Shown here: positions 53,079 through 62,457 of the stretch, piece after piece
Layout: every line of letters starts with the position of its first letter
How positions within the stretch are numbered: position 1 is the stretch's first letter
Assembly (NCBI GenBank): GCA_963701815.1
Contig: CAVPBN010000050.1
Span: 1-64,000, forward strand
Direction of reading: 5' to 3'
Source: AP-15 sp963701815
GTDB lineage: Bacteria > Pseudomonadota > Alphaproteobacteria > ATCC43930 > CGMCC-115725
Length of the DNA: 64,000 nt
Notes under the pieces: generated by a model
Databases searched by the model: none
What the model was told of the DNA's origin: nothing
What the model saw: only the letters and a program-made list of their open reading frames with translations
Made by a program: the position numbers and the translations under genes

Positions 53079-54911
53079 ATGCGGAGGGTTTGGGCCATAC
53101 TCGTCGGCCTGACGGCCGTCCTCGCCGCCGGCGCCGCCGCGCAGACCGTGGCGAGCTACGGCATGTCCTTGTTCGGGCATCTGAAATACGGCCCCGGCTT
53201 CACCCATTTCGACTACGCCGACCCGAAGGCGCCAAAGGGCGGCGCCATGCGGTTTTCGGCGATCGGCACCTTCGACACGCTCAACCCCTTTGTCGTCAAG
53301 GGGGTGCCGGCAGCCGGGCTGAGCCGGATCTTCGACACCCTGGCGGTCGCTGCCGAGGACGAAGCCGGCAGCGTCTACGGGCTTGCCGCGCAGAGCATCG
53401 AATTGGCGCCCGACAAGCTCTCGGTGCTCTACACCCTGCGCAAGGAGGCGCGGTTTCACGACGGTACGCCGATGACCCCCGACGACGTGATCTGGAGCTT
53501 GGCGACATTGCGGGCGAAGGGGCACCCGATGTACAGCTCGTATTACCGCGATGTCGTCAAGGTCGAGAAGGAAGGCGAGCGCGGCGTCCGCTTCCATTTC
53601 AAATCGACCGAAAACCGCGAATTGCCGCAGATCATCGGCGAGATGCCGGTCTTGTCCAAGGCCTACTGGTCGGGGCGCGATTTCACCAAGACGACGCTCG
53701 ACCCGCCGCTCGGCAGCGGCCCGTATGCGATCGAAAAGGTGGATCCCGGGCGGTCGATCACCTATCGCCGGGTCGCCGATTACTGGGGCGCCGCATTGCC
53801 GGTCAACAGCGGGCGGTTCAATGTGGATACGATCCGCTACGATTATTATCGCGATGCGACGATCGCGCTCGAAGCGTTCAAGGCCGGCCAATACGATGTG
53901 CGGCTGGAGAATTCATCGAAGGATTGGGCCACCGGCTACGACAGCCCGGCTGTTCGCGCCGGGCTGATCAAAAAGGAGGCGATCCCGAACCAGCTCCCGA
54001 GCGGGATGCAGGGCTTCGGCTTCAACCTTCGCCGACCGATCTTCCAGGACCCGCGGGTCCGCGACGCCCTCGCCTATGCCTTCGATTTCGAATGGTCGAA
54101 CAAGAACCTGTTTTACGGCGCCTATCAGCGCACACGCAGCTATTTCGATAATTCCGAACTGGCCGCGACCGGTGTGCCGCAGGGCGAGGAACTGAAGATC
54201 CTCGAGAAATTCCGCGGGCAGGTCCCGGACGCGGTGTTCACGACCGAGTACAATCCGCCCAAATACGACGGCTCCGGCAATATCCGGGACGGGCTGCGGA
54301 TCGCGCTCAAATTGCTGAAGGAGGCCGGCTGGAGCTTCAAGGGAGAGCAGCTGGTCAACACCAAAACCGGCCAGCCCTTCGAATTCGAGATTTTGCTCGA
54401 CAATCCGCAATTCGAACGAATCGTGCTGCCCTTTGCCGAGAACCTCAAGCGCATGGGGATCACCGCGAGGGTGCGAACGGTCGATACCGCGCAGTATCAG
54501 CGGCGGATGGAGACTTTCGATTACGACATGACGGTGGTCCTGTTCGGGGAGTCGCTGTCCCCCGGCAACGAGCAGCGCGAATACTGGGGCTCGCGGGCCG
54601 CCGACCAGCAGGGCAGCGGCAATCTGCTCGGCATCAAGAGCGATGTCGTCGACAAGCTGATCGAGGCGCTGATCCAGGCGCCGGATCGGCCGAGCCTGGT
54701 AGCCCATGCCAGGGCGCTCGATCGGGTCCTGCAATACGGCTATTACGTGATCCCGAATTTTCATTTGGCGGCGTTCCGGGTCGCCTATTGGGACGAGTTC
54801 CGCCGTCCGGCGATCTCGCCGAAATACGCGGTGGGCCTCGATACCTGGTGGGTCGATCCCGGCGCGAAGAAGTCGGTCGAGGCCAAGAAGGGCGAGGTGG
54901 TAAAGAAATAA
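53079..54911 (+). CDS. yejA: Extracellular solute-binding protein, YejA-type (peptide/microcin C importer)
   Basis: A 610-residue SBP_bac_5 protein. A signal peptide (RRVWAILVGLTAVLAAGAAAQ) is followed by YGMSLFGHLKYGPGFTHFDY, the YejA-specific start, and then GTFDTLNPFVVKGVPAAGL, LDPPLGSGPYAIEKVDPGRS and QGFGFNLRRPIFQDPRVRDA. Relatives bind peptides and microcin C in the periplasm and feed the YejBEF permease and ATPase. The start at 53079 gives the normal leader. yejB follows after 52 bases; yejE and yejF do not follow. Family is firm; the cargo is inferred. Confidence 0.91.
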   Translation: MRRVWAILVGLTAVLAAGAAAQTVASYGMSLFGHLKYGPGFTHFDYADPKAPKGGAMRFSAIGTFDTLNPFVVKGVPAAGLSRIFDTLAVAAEDEAGSVYGLAAQSIELAPDKLSVLYTLRKEARFHDGTPMTPDDVIWSLATLRAKGHPMYSSYYRDVVKVEKEGERGVRFHFKSTENRELPQIIGEMPVLSKAYWSGRDFTKTTLDPPLGSGPYAIEKVDPGRSITYRRVADYWGAALPVNSGRFNVDTIRYDYYRDATIALEAFKAGQYDVRLENSSKDWATGYDSPAVRAGLIKKEAIPNQLPSGMQGFGFNLRRPIFQDPRVRDALAYAFDFEWSNKNLFYGAYQRTRSYFDNSELAATGVPQGEELKILEKFRGQVPDAVFTTEYNPPKYDGSGNIRDGLRIALKLLKEAGWSFKGEQLVNTKTGQPFEFEILLDNPQFERIVLPFAENLKRMGITARVRTVDTAQYQRRMETFDYDMTVVLFGESLSPGNEQREYWGSRAADQQGSGNLLGIKSDVVDKLIEALIQAPDRPSLVAHARALDRVLQYGYYVIPNFHLAAFRVAYWDEFRRPAISPKYAVGLDTWWVDPGAKKSVEAKKGEVVKK

Positions 54912-54963
54912 TGCCTGCCCCTGACGGTCGCTGCGAGCATCAAAGACCGACGGCCGCTCGACG

Positions 54964-56067
54964 ATGATCGCCTATGCGTTGCGGCGGGTACTGCTGATCA
55001 TCCCGACCCTGTTCGCGATCATGGTGGTCAATTTCATCATCGTCCAGGCAGCGCCCGGCGGCCCGGTCGAGCAGATGATCGCCCGGCTGAAGGGCAATGC
55101 GGTCGGCGCCACCGAGCGGGTCAGCGGCGGCACCGGCGAGATCAAAATGCCGGCGAGTGGCGGCCCGGTCGGCGCGGCAGCCGCCGGCTATCGCGGCGCG
55201 CGCGGTCTCGACCCCGCGCTGATCAAGCAGCTCGAAAAGCAATACGGCTTCGACAAGCCGCCGCTCGCCCGCTTTTTGTTGATGATGCGCCACTATCTGA
55301 CCTTCGATTTCGGCACCAGCTTTTTCCGCGATCAGCGCGTCGTCGATCTGATCAAGGCAAAGTTGCCGGTGTCGATCTCGATCGGCTTGTGGACGACCCT
55401 GATTACCTATCTCGTCTCGATCCCGCTCGGCATTCGCAAGGCGGTACGCGACGGCAGCCGGTTCGATGTCTGGACCAGCGCCGTCATCATCGTCGGCTAC
55501 GCCGTGCCGAGCTTTCTGTTTGCCGTATTGCTGATCGTCCTGTTCGCCGGCGGCAGCTATCTGTCGATCTTTCCGTTGCGCGGGCTGGTCAGCGACAATT
55601 GGGCGTCGTTCTCCTGGCCGATGCGCATCGCCGATTATTTTTGGCACATCGCGTTGCCGATCGCCGCCCTGGTGATCTCCGGCTTCGCCACGCTGACGAT
55701 GCTGACCAAGAACTGCTTTCTCGACGAGATCAACAAGCAGTACGTCCTGACCGCGCGGGCCAAGGGCCTCTCGGAGCGCCGCGTGCTGTACGGCCACGTG
55801 TTCCGCAATGCGATGCTGCTGGTGGTCGCCGGCTTCCCGGCGGCGCTGGTCGGCATCCTCTTTACCGGCTCGCTGCTGATCGAGGTGATCTTTTCGCTCG
55901 ACGGGCTCGGCCTCCTCGGTTTCGAGGCGGCGATCAACCGCGATTACCCGATCATGTTCGGCACGCTCTACGTCTATACCCTGATCGGCCTGCTGCTGAA
56001 GCTGGTCAGCGACCTGACCTACATGCTGATCGACCCGCGCATCGATTTCGCCGCGCGCCGCGCCTGA
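54964..56067 (+). CDS. yejB: ABC transporter permease, YejB-type
   Basis: A 367-residue peptide-importer permease with about six helices and the long periplasmic insert (KGNAVGATERVSGGTGEIKM) typical of YejB. The conserved EAA-like loop is seen in VLTARAKGLSERRVLYGHVF followed by RNAMLLVV, and it ends with YTLIGLLLKLVSDLTYMLID. It partners YejE to form the pore. The expected yejE and yejF genes are missing here: downstream is a 143-base gap and then unrelated enzymes. So either the set is split in the genome, or this operon is truncated by rearrangement or has lost function. Confidence 0.91.
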   Translation: MIAYALRRVLLIIPTLFAIMVVNFIIVQAAPGGPVEQMIARLKGNAVGATERVSGGTGEIKMPASGGPVGAAAAGYRGARGLDPALIKQLEKQYGFDKPPLARFLLMMRHYLTFDFGTSFFRDQRVVDLIKAKLPVSISIGLWTTLITYLVSIPLGIRKAVRDGSRFDVWTSAVIIVGYAVPSFLFAVLLIVLFAGGSYLSIFPLRGLVSDNWASFSWPMRIADYFWHIALPIAALVISGFATLTMLTKNCFLDEINKQYVLTARAKGLSERRVLYGHVFRNAMLLVVAGFPAALVGILFTGSLLIEVIFSLDGLGLLGFEAAINRDYPIMFGTLYVYTLIGLLLKLVSDLTYMLIDPRIDFAARRA

Positions 56068-56181
56068 GCCGGCCGGCGCTCCAGCGAACACGGGCGGCCC
56101 GGCGCGGCGACCAGGCAGTCCCACCACCCCTTTCGTGAAAGCAAGGAATTTCGGTTTCTCGCCAGGAGACTATACCCTAAT

Positions 56182-56200
56182 TTCGGCGTGCGACGCCGAA
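56182..56200 (+). promoter_or_regulatory. Hairpin in the leader before the small ORF and dehydrogenase genes
   Basis: TTCGGCGT-GCG-ACGCCGAA is a perfect eight-base stem with a three-base loop. It follows TATACCCTAA, which could be a -10 element, and ends 11 bases before an ATG (56212). Its place between a possible promoter and a small ORF suggests translational or attenuation-type control rather than simple termination, as no U-tract follows. Confidence 0.4.
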
Positions 56201-56211
56201 GGGGACGGGTA

Positions 56212-56319
56212 ATGAAGCGCAGATTGCGGGGAGACCGAATCATCGAAATCCTCGATCGCCGGCGGCTCCGCATCACCGCATGCCGCAAGCTTTTCGCCGC
56301 GCGCCGGGTCCGGTCGTGA
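56212..56319 (+). CDS. 35-codon Arg-rich small ORF coupled to the dehydrogenase gene
   Basis: An ATG at 56212, after GGGGACGGGTA, opens a frame of 35 residues (MKRRLRGDRIIEILDRRRLR then ITACRKLFAARRVRS) ending in TGA at 56317. That stop overlaps the GTG start of the next gene (GTGA), the arrangement of a translationally coupled leader or a small operon member. It is strongly basic with a hydrophobic periodicity. No family is recognised, and the preceding frame is also open, so it might instead be the end of a decayed longer gene. Confidence 0.35.
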   Translation: MKRRLRGDRIIEILDRRRLRITACRKLFAARRVRS

Positions 56320-57293
56320 AGGCGCTTTTTCTCGGCAAGGTCGCGGCCGACACGGCGCGCGGCATCGAGGCGCGGCTGCCGGCGGGTCTCGACTACGACA
56401 TCCTGGACGACCCGATCGACCGGGGCCGCCTGCCTGCGGCAGCCGCCGCGGCCGACATCCTGGTCAGCAACCACTGGCGCGCCGATTATCCGCCGGCGCC
56501 GAAAATGCGGCTGGTGCAATCGGTCGCGACCGGCGTCGAACTGTTCGACCTCGACGCCCTGCCGCCCGGCGTCGCGGTGTGCAACGCCTTTGGCCACGAG
56601 ACCGCAATCGCCGAATATGTGCTGATGACGATGCTGGCATTGCACCATCGCCTGTTCGAGATCGCCGGCGAGTTTCGCGAGCGTGCGTCGTGGCGCAGCA
56701 GCTGGGTCGAGGGCGGCGCGCCGCACGGCGAAATCCTCGGCTCGACGCTGGGCATCGTCGGCTACGGCCGGGTCGGCCGCGAGGTCGCGCGCCGTGCCGC
56801 CGGGTTCGGCTGTCGTATCCTCGCCGCCAATCGCTCGCCGCGACCGGCGGAAAACGGGGTCGAGCGGGTCTTCCCGCTCGCCGAACTCGACCGGATGCTG
56901 CCCTTGTGCGACACCGTCGCGTTGTGCACCGCGCTCGGGCCCGAGACCGCCGGGCTGATCGATGCCCGCCGGCTCGGCCTGATGAAGCCGGGCGCTTTCC
57001 TGATCAATATCGCCCGCGGGCCGGTCGTCGACGAGGCCGCACTCTACGAGGCTCTGCGCGACCGCAGGATCGGCGGCGCCGCGCTCGATGTGTGGTGGCA
57101 ATACCCGAGCGCTGCCGAACCCGCCCGGCGCGGGTCGCCTCTGCCGTTCCACGAATTGTCGAACGTCATCGTGACCCCGCACAATTCCGGCTGGACGGCG
57201 GGGATGGTCGGCCGCCGCTGGGATGAGATCGCCGACAATCTTGCTCGCTTCGTTCGCGGCGAGCCGCTGATCAACGTCGTCTCCGGAAACTGA
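56316..57293 (+). CDS. D-isomer-specific 2-hydroxyacid dehydrogenase, copy 1
   Basis: A 325-residue NAD(P)-dependent oxidoreductase. It has TLGIVGYGRVGREVARRAAG (144-163) as the dinucleotide-binding motif with Gly149, Gly151 and Gly154, then INIARGPVVDEAALYEAL with the catalytic Arg, and VIVTPHNSGWTAG with the catalytic His. The GTG start at 56316 (VKALFLGKVAAD) aligns with the start of the next gene (MKAVFLGTLATS), so the ATG at 56280 is not preferred. It interconverts a 2-oxoacid and a D-2-hydroxyacid. It is a tandem paralogue of the gene at 57334, 40 bases away, and both precede an amidase. Confidence 0.88.
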   Translation: MKALFLGKVAADTARGIEARLPAGLDYDILDDPIDRGRLPAAAAAADILVSNHWRADYPPAPKMRLVQSVATGVELFDLDALPPGVAVCNAFGHETAIAEYVLMTMLALHHRLFEIAGEFRERASWRSSWVEGGAPHGEILGSTLGIVGYGRVGREVARRAAGFGCRILAANRSPRPAENGVERVFPLAELDRMLPLCDTVALCTALGPETAGLIDARRLGLMKPGAFLINIARGPVVDEAALYEALRDRRIGGAALDVWWQYPSAAEPARRGSPLPFHELSNVIVTPHNSGWTAGMVGRRWDEIADNLARFVRGEPLINVVSGN

Positions 57294-57333
57294 GAGGCCT
57301 CATGCATCCTGTCGCGCGCAACATGGTGCCGCG

Positions 57334-58293
57334 ATGAAGGCGGTGTTCCTCGGTACGCTCGCGACCTCGCAGGCGGCGCCGATCATCGACTTCATCGCCA
57401 CCGATATCCGCACCGAACTCGTCGATCAGCCCGATCCGGCCGCCCTTGCCGATGCCGACATCGTGCTGACCGGGGCGTGGCGCAGCGGCTACCCGCCGGC
57501 GCCCAAACTGCGCCTGCTGCAGGTGCCGCTCGCCGGCACCGACGGGATCGATGTCGCGGCGCTGCCGAAGGGCGTCACCCTTTGCAATGCCTACGGGCAC
57601 GAGCCGGCGCTCGGCGAATTCGCGATCATGATGATGCTGGCCTGGCGCCACCGGCTGCTCGACATCGCGACCTCTTTCCGCGCCGGATCGTGGTCCTGGA
57701 GCCCGATGGTCGGCGGCCCGGTGCGAGGCGAGATCGGCGGCCAGACGGTCGGCATCGTCGGGCTCGGCCATATCGGAGGGGAGGTCGCCCGCCGGGCCGC
57801 GGCGCTCGGCTGCCGGGTGCTGGCCGCCAACCGCACGGCGCGCGAGACGCCGCCTTGGGTCGAACGGGTCTATCCGTGGGCCGAACTCGACCGGATGCTC
57901 GGCGAATGCGACACGGTCGTGTTGAGCTGCGCGCTGACCCCCGAAACAACCGGGCTGATCGGCGAGCGCCGCCTCGCGGCGATGAAGCCCGACGCGTTGC
58001 TGATCAATCTGGCGCGAGGGCCGATCGCCGACGAGGATGCCTTATACCGAGCCCTGCGCGACGGCGTAATCGGCGGGGCGGCGCTCGACACCTGGTGGCG
58101 CTATCCGAGCCCCGCCGACCCCGCCCCTCGCCCGTCGCGGCACCCGTTTCACGAATTGCCCAACGTGATCATGACGCCGCATTGCTCGCCCCGCACCGAC
58201 GGGACGATCGCCCGTCGTTCGCGCGACGTCGCCCGCAACATCGACCGTTTCGTCCGCGGCGAGCCGCTCGCCAATGTCGTCGCCGCGACGTGA
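57334..58293 (+). CDS. D-isomer-specific 2-hydroxyacid dehydrogenase, copy 2
   Basis: A 319-residue paralogue of the preceding gene, with the same domain order and clear similarity along its full length. Shared segments include the start (FLG), YPPAPKLRLLQ, the cofactor loop VGIVGLGHIGGEVARRAAAL, INLARGPIADEDALYRALRD, and the C-terminal FVRGEPLANVV. The catalytic His region reads VIMTPHCSPRTDG, where copy 1 has PHNSGWTAG, so the two may differ in substrate. The start fits the family first strand. Twelve bases downstream lies the amidase ATG. The pair plus amidase looks like one catabolic transcript for an N-acyl or amide-linked hydroxy- or oxoacid; this is inference. Confidence 0.88.
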   Translation: MKAVFLGTLATSQAAPIIDFIATDIRTELVDQPDPAALADADIVLTGAWRSGYPPAPKLRLLQVPLAGTDGIDVAALPKGVTLCNAYGHEPALGEFAIMMMLAWRHRLLDIATSFRAGSWSWSPMVGGPVRGEIGGQTVGIVGLGHIGGEVARRAAALGCRVLAANRTARETPPWVERVYPWAELDRMLGECDTVVLSCALTPETTGLIGERRLAAMKPDALLINLARGPIADEDALYRALRDGVIGGAALDTWWRYPSPADPAPRPSRHPFHELPNVIMTPHCSPRTDGTIARRSRDVARNIDRFVRGEPLANVVAAT

Positions 58294-58304
58294 GGGGGAA
58301 CAGC

Positions 58305-59777
<1,473 letters not shown>

Positions 59778-59863
59778 GCGGCGCGGCGATCGGTCGAGTG
59801 CCGCATTGCGCCGCGCGATGGCCGTGCCATATTCGCGATAGTATTTTCTGAGGGGAGCACGCG

Positions 59864-59965
59864 ATGGCCAACAAAGAGCAGAAGCGGACCAGCCGGGAAG
59901 CCAAAAAGCCGAAGCAGAAGAAAAAGGGCGCCGATAAATCCGCTGCCAAATCGACCAAAGCCTGA
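59864..59965 (+). CDS. Tiny lysine-rich protein, hypothetical
   Basis: A 33-residue protein with AGGGGAGC ribosome site just upstream. The sequence begins MANKEQKRTSREAKKPKQKK and continues with a Lys/Ala/Ser tail. I recognise this as the short, highly basic type seen in many alphaproteobacteria (MA..EQ.R..REAKKPK), whose function is unknown. It could bind nucleic acid. The start codon, spacing and conserved pattern make it a real gene despite its length. It lies alone, 86 bases after the amidase gene. Confidence 0.65.
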   Translation: MANKEQKRTSREAKKPKQKKKGADKSAAKSTKA

Positions 59966-60053
59966 GAGCTCGACCCAAGCGGCGGTCTGGGCCGATGACG
60001 GCCGCAACGCCTCGCAGGTTGCAGCGGCGGCGGCAAAGGCGCCGCCGCTGCGC

Positions 60054-60203
60054 ATGGCGAGGTTCGGACGCAACCGGCGTCTCGCTGAGGATTTCGAGAA
60101 CCTTGCCGAAACGCTGGTCACCGTCGTGACACTGAACCCCGTCCGGTTCGCTGTCGGGCGGCTCGCTGGGTGTAGTTCGCGCAGCCAACAAATGCTGGGT
60201 TGA
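60054..60203 (+). mobile_element. Transposase C-terminal remnant (IS5-type), degraded
   Basis: From ATG 60054 the frame gives FGRNRRLAEDFENLAETLVT and then LNPVRFAVGRLAG, closely resembling the C-terminal end of IS5-family transposases (NRRL-DFE segment followed by a hydrophobic helix and RRLAR-like end). Only about 50 residues remain, and the catalytic DDE part is absent. No terminal inverted repeats or target duplications are visible around it. It looks like a relic of an old insertion. Confidence 0.5.
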
Positions 60204-60310
60204 GCCGATGGCGCGATTCCCGCGCCCACAGCCGAGCGACCGCTGTCGGTTCGGAGCCGGGTTTATCGCGTGGGCCTTCGTGGCGTTCTCTCCAACCGCC
60301 TACAAATATT

Positions 60311-61231
60311 TCAGTTCTTCGGCAGCCCGGCGAGAAACTTGTCAACTGCTGGCGCCCAGATCTTGGGATCGCCGCGCATGATCGTAAAATGACCGTCGTC
60401 ATCGAACGGCGGAAGGTCGACGAAAGCGATCGGCGCTCGCGCTTTGGCGCGGTAGGCCTCGAACATCGCACGCGCCAACGGCGGCGCGAAGTAATGGTCG
60501 TTCTCGGCGTAGAGCCAGACTTCGGGGATATCGTCGGCGGTGCCGAGGCGTGCGATATCGGCGATCAGCCGGTCCGCCCCGGCGCAAAACTGGCCCGGCG
60601 CAAAAGAACCACCGCCGCCAGCGAAATTGATAATGCCAACGATCCCACGCGGCGGATCGTAGGCGACGCCGAGCGCGCCCAAAGCGCCCCATGAATGGCC
60701 GAGGACGACAACATTCTTCGGATCGACAAAACTTTGTCGCTGCATGTAGGCGATGACGCCCTTCATCTCGGTGGCGGTCAGCAGCGCTGACGTGAAATAA
60801 TCACGATGACCGCAGTCTCCGGCGACATCGCCGATATCGCCTTGGGAAGAGCCGTAGCCGCGTCGCATCGGTACCGCTACGGCGAAGCCGTGGTCGACGA
60901 ACCAGTGGGCGGCCGGAAAGTAGCCGGGATGCATCGTCCGGGCTACCGCTTCGCCACCGCGCGGTTTGCCGTGGTTGATCGTGACCAGCGGGAACGGGCC
61001 ATCGCCGGTTGGCCGATATACCACCGTCTCAAGCAGGAAGATGTGGGAGCCGGTCGCCGGGGTCGTGATCGGGACCAACCACTCCTGCTTATTGTCCGGA
61101 CCCAACGGAGGGCCTGCTGGCCCAGCTTGCGGATCGGCCACTGCGCCGATGGTGGTTGTCAGCAGTAACAGCAAAGCCGCCAACCCTGCGGTTACTGCCC
61201 GCTCCCAAAGCGACGATTTGGCGTTTGGCAT
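60311..61231 (-). CDS. Exported dienelactone-hydrolase-like alpha/beta hydrolase
   Basis: A 306-residue secreted hydrolase. The signal peptide is TAGLAALLLLLTTTIGAVA (about 14-32). The nucleophile elbow is VLGHSWGALGALG with Ser180, preceded by YRPTGDGPFPLVTINHG with the oxyanion region, and followed by IINFAGGGGSF and the late DDDGHFTIM carrying the catalytic His near residue 285. The length and signal fit poly- or ester-hydrolase-like members of the alpha/beta superfamily such as dienelactone-hydrolase relatives. It is probably periplasmic or secreted. The start at 61231 (MPNAKSSLWERAV) precedes the leader directly. Confidence 0.83.
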   Translation of the reverse strand: MPNAKSSLWERAVTAGLAALLLLLTTTIGAVADPQAGPAGPPLGPDNKQEWLVPITTPATGSHIFLLETVVYRPTGDGPFPLVTINHGKPRGGEAVARTMHPGYFPAAHWFVDHGFAVAVPMRRGYGSSQGDIGDVAGDCGHRDYFTSALLTATEMKGVIAYMQRQSFVDPKNVVVLGHSWGALGALGVAYDPPRGIVGIINFAGGGGSFAPGQFCAGADRLIADIARLGTADDIPEVWLYAENDHYFAPPLARAMFEAYRAKARAPIAFVDLPPFDDDGHFTIMRGDPKIWAPAVDKFLAGLPKN

Positions 61232-61266
61232 TTGCGACAGTCCAAAGCTCAAATGACGCGCCGGAA

Positions 61267-62445
61267 TCAGGAGCGGGACAGGGAGCGGGCAAAGGCGAGG
61301 ATGCGCTGCCCGGCCTCTTCGAGGCGCTGATCGGGGGCGGTCAGCGCGATGCGCAGATGCCCGACCGCACTCGCGCCGAACCCGTCGCACGGGAGGAGCG
61401 CCACATCCTGTTGCAGCAACAGCCTGCGCGCGAAATCCTCCGCTCCGAGCCCGGTGCCGCGGATGTCGAACAGGACGAACATGCCGCCTTCCGGCGGGAT
61501 CGGCCGACAGTTCGGGGCATCGGCGAGAATGCCCGACAACAACCGAGCACGCCGCCGATAGACCTCGCGCAGCAGGGCCGCCTCGGGCAATTCCTCGCCG
61601 AGTGCAGCCAGGGCGCCGTCCTGGATGAACCCAGGGCCGCCGAAATACATGCACAGCAGCAGGTCGAAGAGGTGCCGCGACAATGCCGGCGGACCGATCA
61701 CCCAGCCGAACCGAAAGCCGGCCATCGCATGCGATTTCGACAAGCTGGATACGACGATCGTGCGCTCGGCCATGTCCGGCAGCGACCACGCGCCGACATG
61801 CGGCCGGGCGAAGGCGAGGTCTTCGTAAACCTCGTCCGAGACGAGCCATAGATCATGTTGGCGGCAAATCTCGGCGATGCCGGCAATCTCGTCGCCGGTA
61901 AAGACCGCACCGGTGGGATTGTGCGGGCTGTTGATCCAGATCGCCCGCGTCCGCGGCGTCACCGCTCGGGTCATCGCGTCGAGATCCGGATGAAAACCCC
62001 GGTCGGCGCGCAGCGGCACGGTCACCATCCGCGCGCCGCTCGCCCCGATGACCCCCTGGTAGGGACCGTAGATCGGCTCGGGCAGGATCACCTCGTCGCC
62101 GGGACCGGCGAGACACTGCAGCACGCAATAGAGACCGCCCTGCGTTCCCGGCGTCAGCACCACATTGTCCGCGCTGCATGGGCGGCCGCTGCGTCTTTGG
62201 CATCGGGCGGCAACGGCTTCGCGGATACGCGGATAGCCGATGATCGGGGTATATCCGGTGCGGTTTTGCCGCAACGCCTCGATCGTTGCCGCGATCACCG
62301 GTCCCGGGGCGCTCTGGTCGGGGTCGCCGACGGTCAGGAAAATCACGTCATGGCCGGCATCGCGGCGGCGAATGCCCTCTTGGTGGACGCGCCAGGCTGC
62401 GGTGGTTTCGCCGGCAATGCGGTCGACCAGCGGCGAAAACCGCAC
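61267..62445 (-). CDS. Class I/II aminotransferase (AspC-like)
   Basis: A 392-residue PLP enzyme. Features are TPGTQGGLYCV (98-108), NSPHNPTGAVFTGDE (172-186, Asn176 and Pro177), DEVYEDLAF (204-212, Asp204 and Tyr207), and the PLP lysine K237 in SSLSKSHAMAGFRFGW. The Arg that binds the substrate carboxylate is in LRIALTAP near the end. It uses glutamate/2-oxoglutarate or aspartate/alanine-like substrates in the cytosol; the exact amino acid is not told. It lies 13 bases upstream of the gamma-glutamyltransferase stop and runs in the same direction, so the two could be co-transcribed (glutamyltransferase first). Confidence 0.91.
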   Translation of the reverse strand: MRFSPLVDRIAGETTAAWRVHQEGIRRRDAGHDVIFLTVGDPDQSAPGPVIAATIEALRQNRTGYTPIIGYPRIREAVAARCQRRSGRPCSADNVVLTPGTQGGLYCVLQCLAGPGDEVILPEPIYGPYQGVIGASGARMVTVPLRADRGFHPDLDAMTRAVTPRTRAIWINSPHNPTGAVFTGDEIAGIAEICRQHDLWLVSDEVYEDLAFARPHVGAWSLPDMAERTIVVSSLSKSHAMAGFRFGWVIGPPALSRHLFDLLLCMYFGGPGFIQDGALAALGEELPEAALLREVYRRRARLLSGILADAPNCRPIPPEGGMFVLFDIRGTGLGAEDFARRLLLQQDVALLPCDGFGASAVGHLRIALTAPDQRLEEAGQRILAFARSLSRS

Positions 62446-62457
62446 GATGCCCTCCTC

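Noticed and set aside
56068..56211. Remnant of yejE downstream of yejB.
   Set aside because: No frame in this gap shows permease-like hydrophobic sequence or the YejE start, so only absence can be stated.
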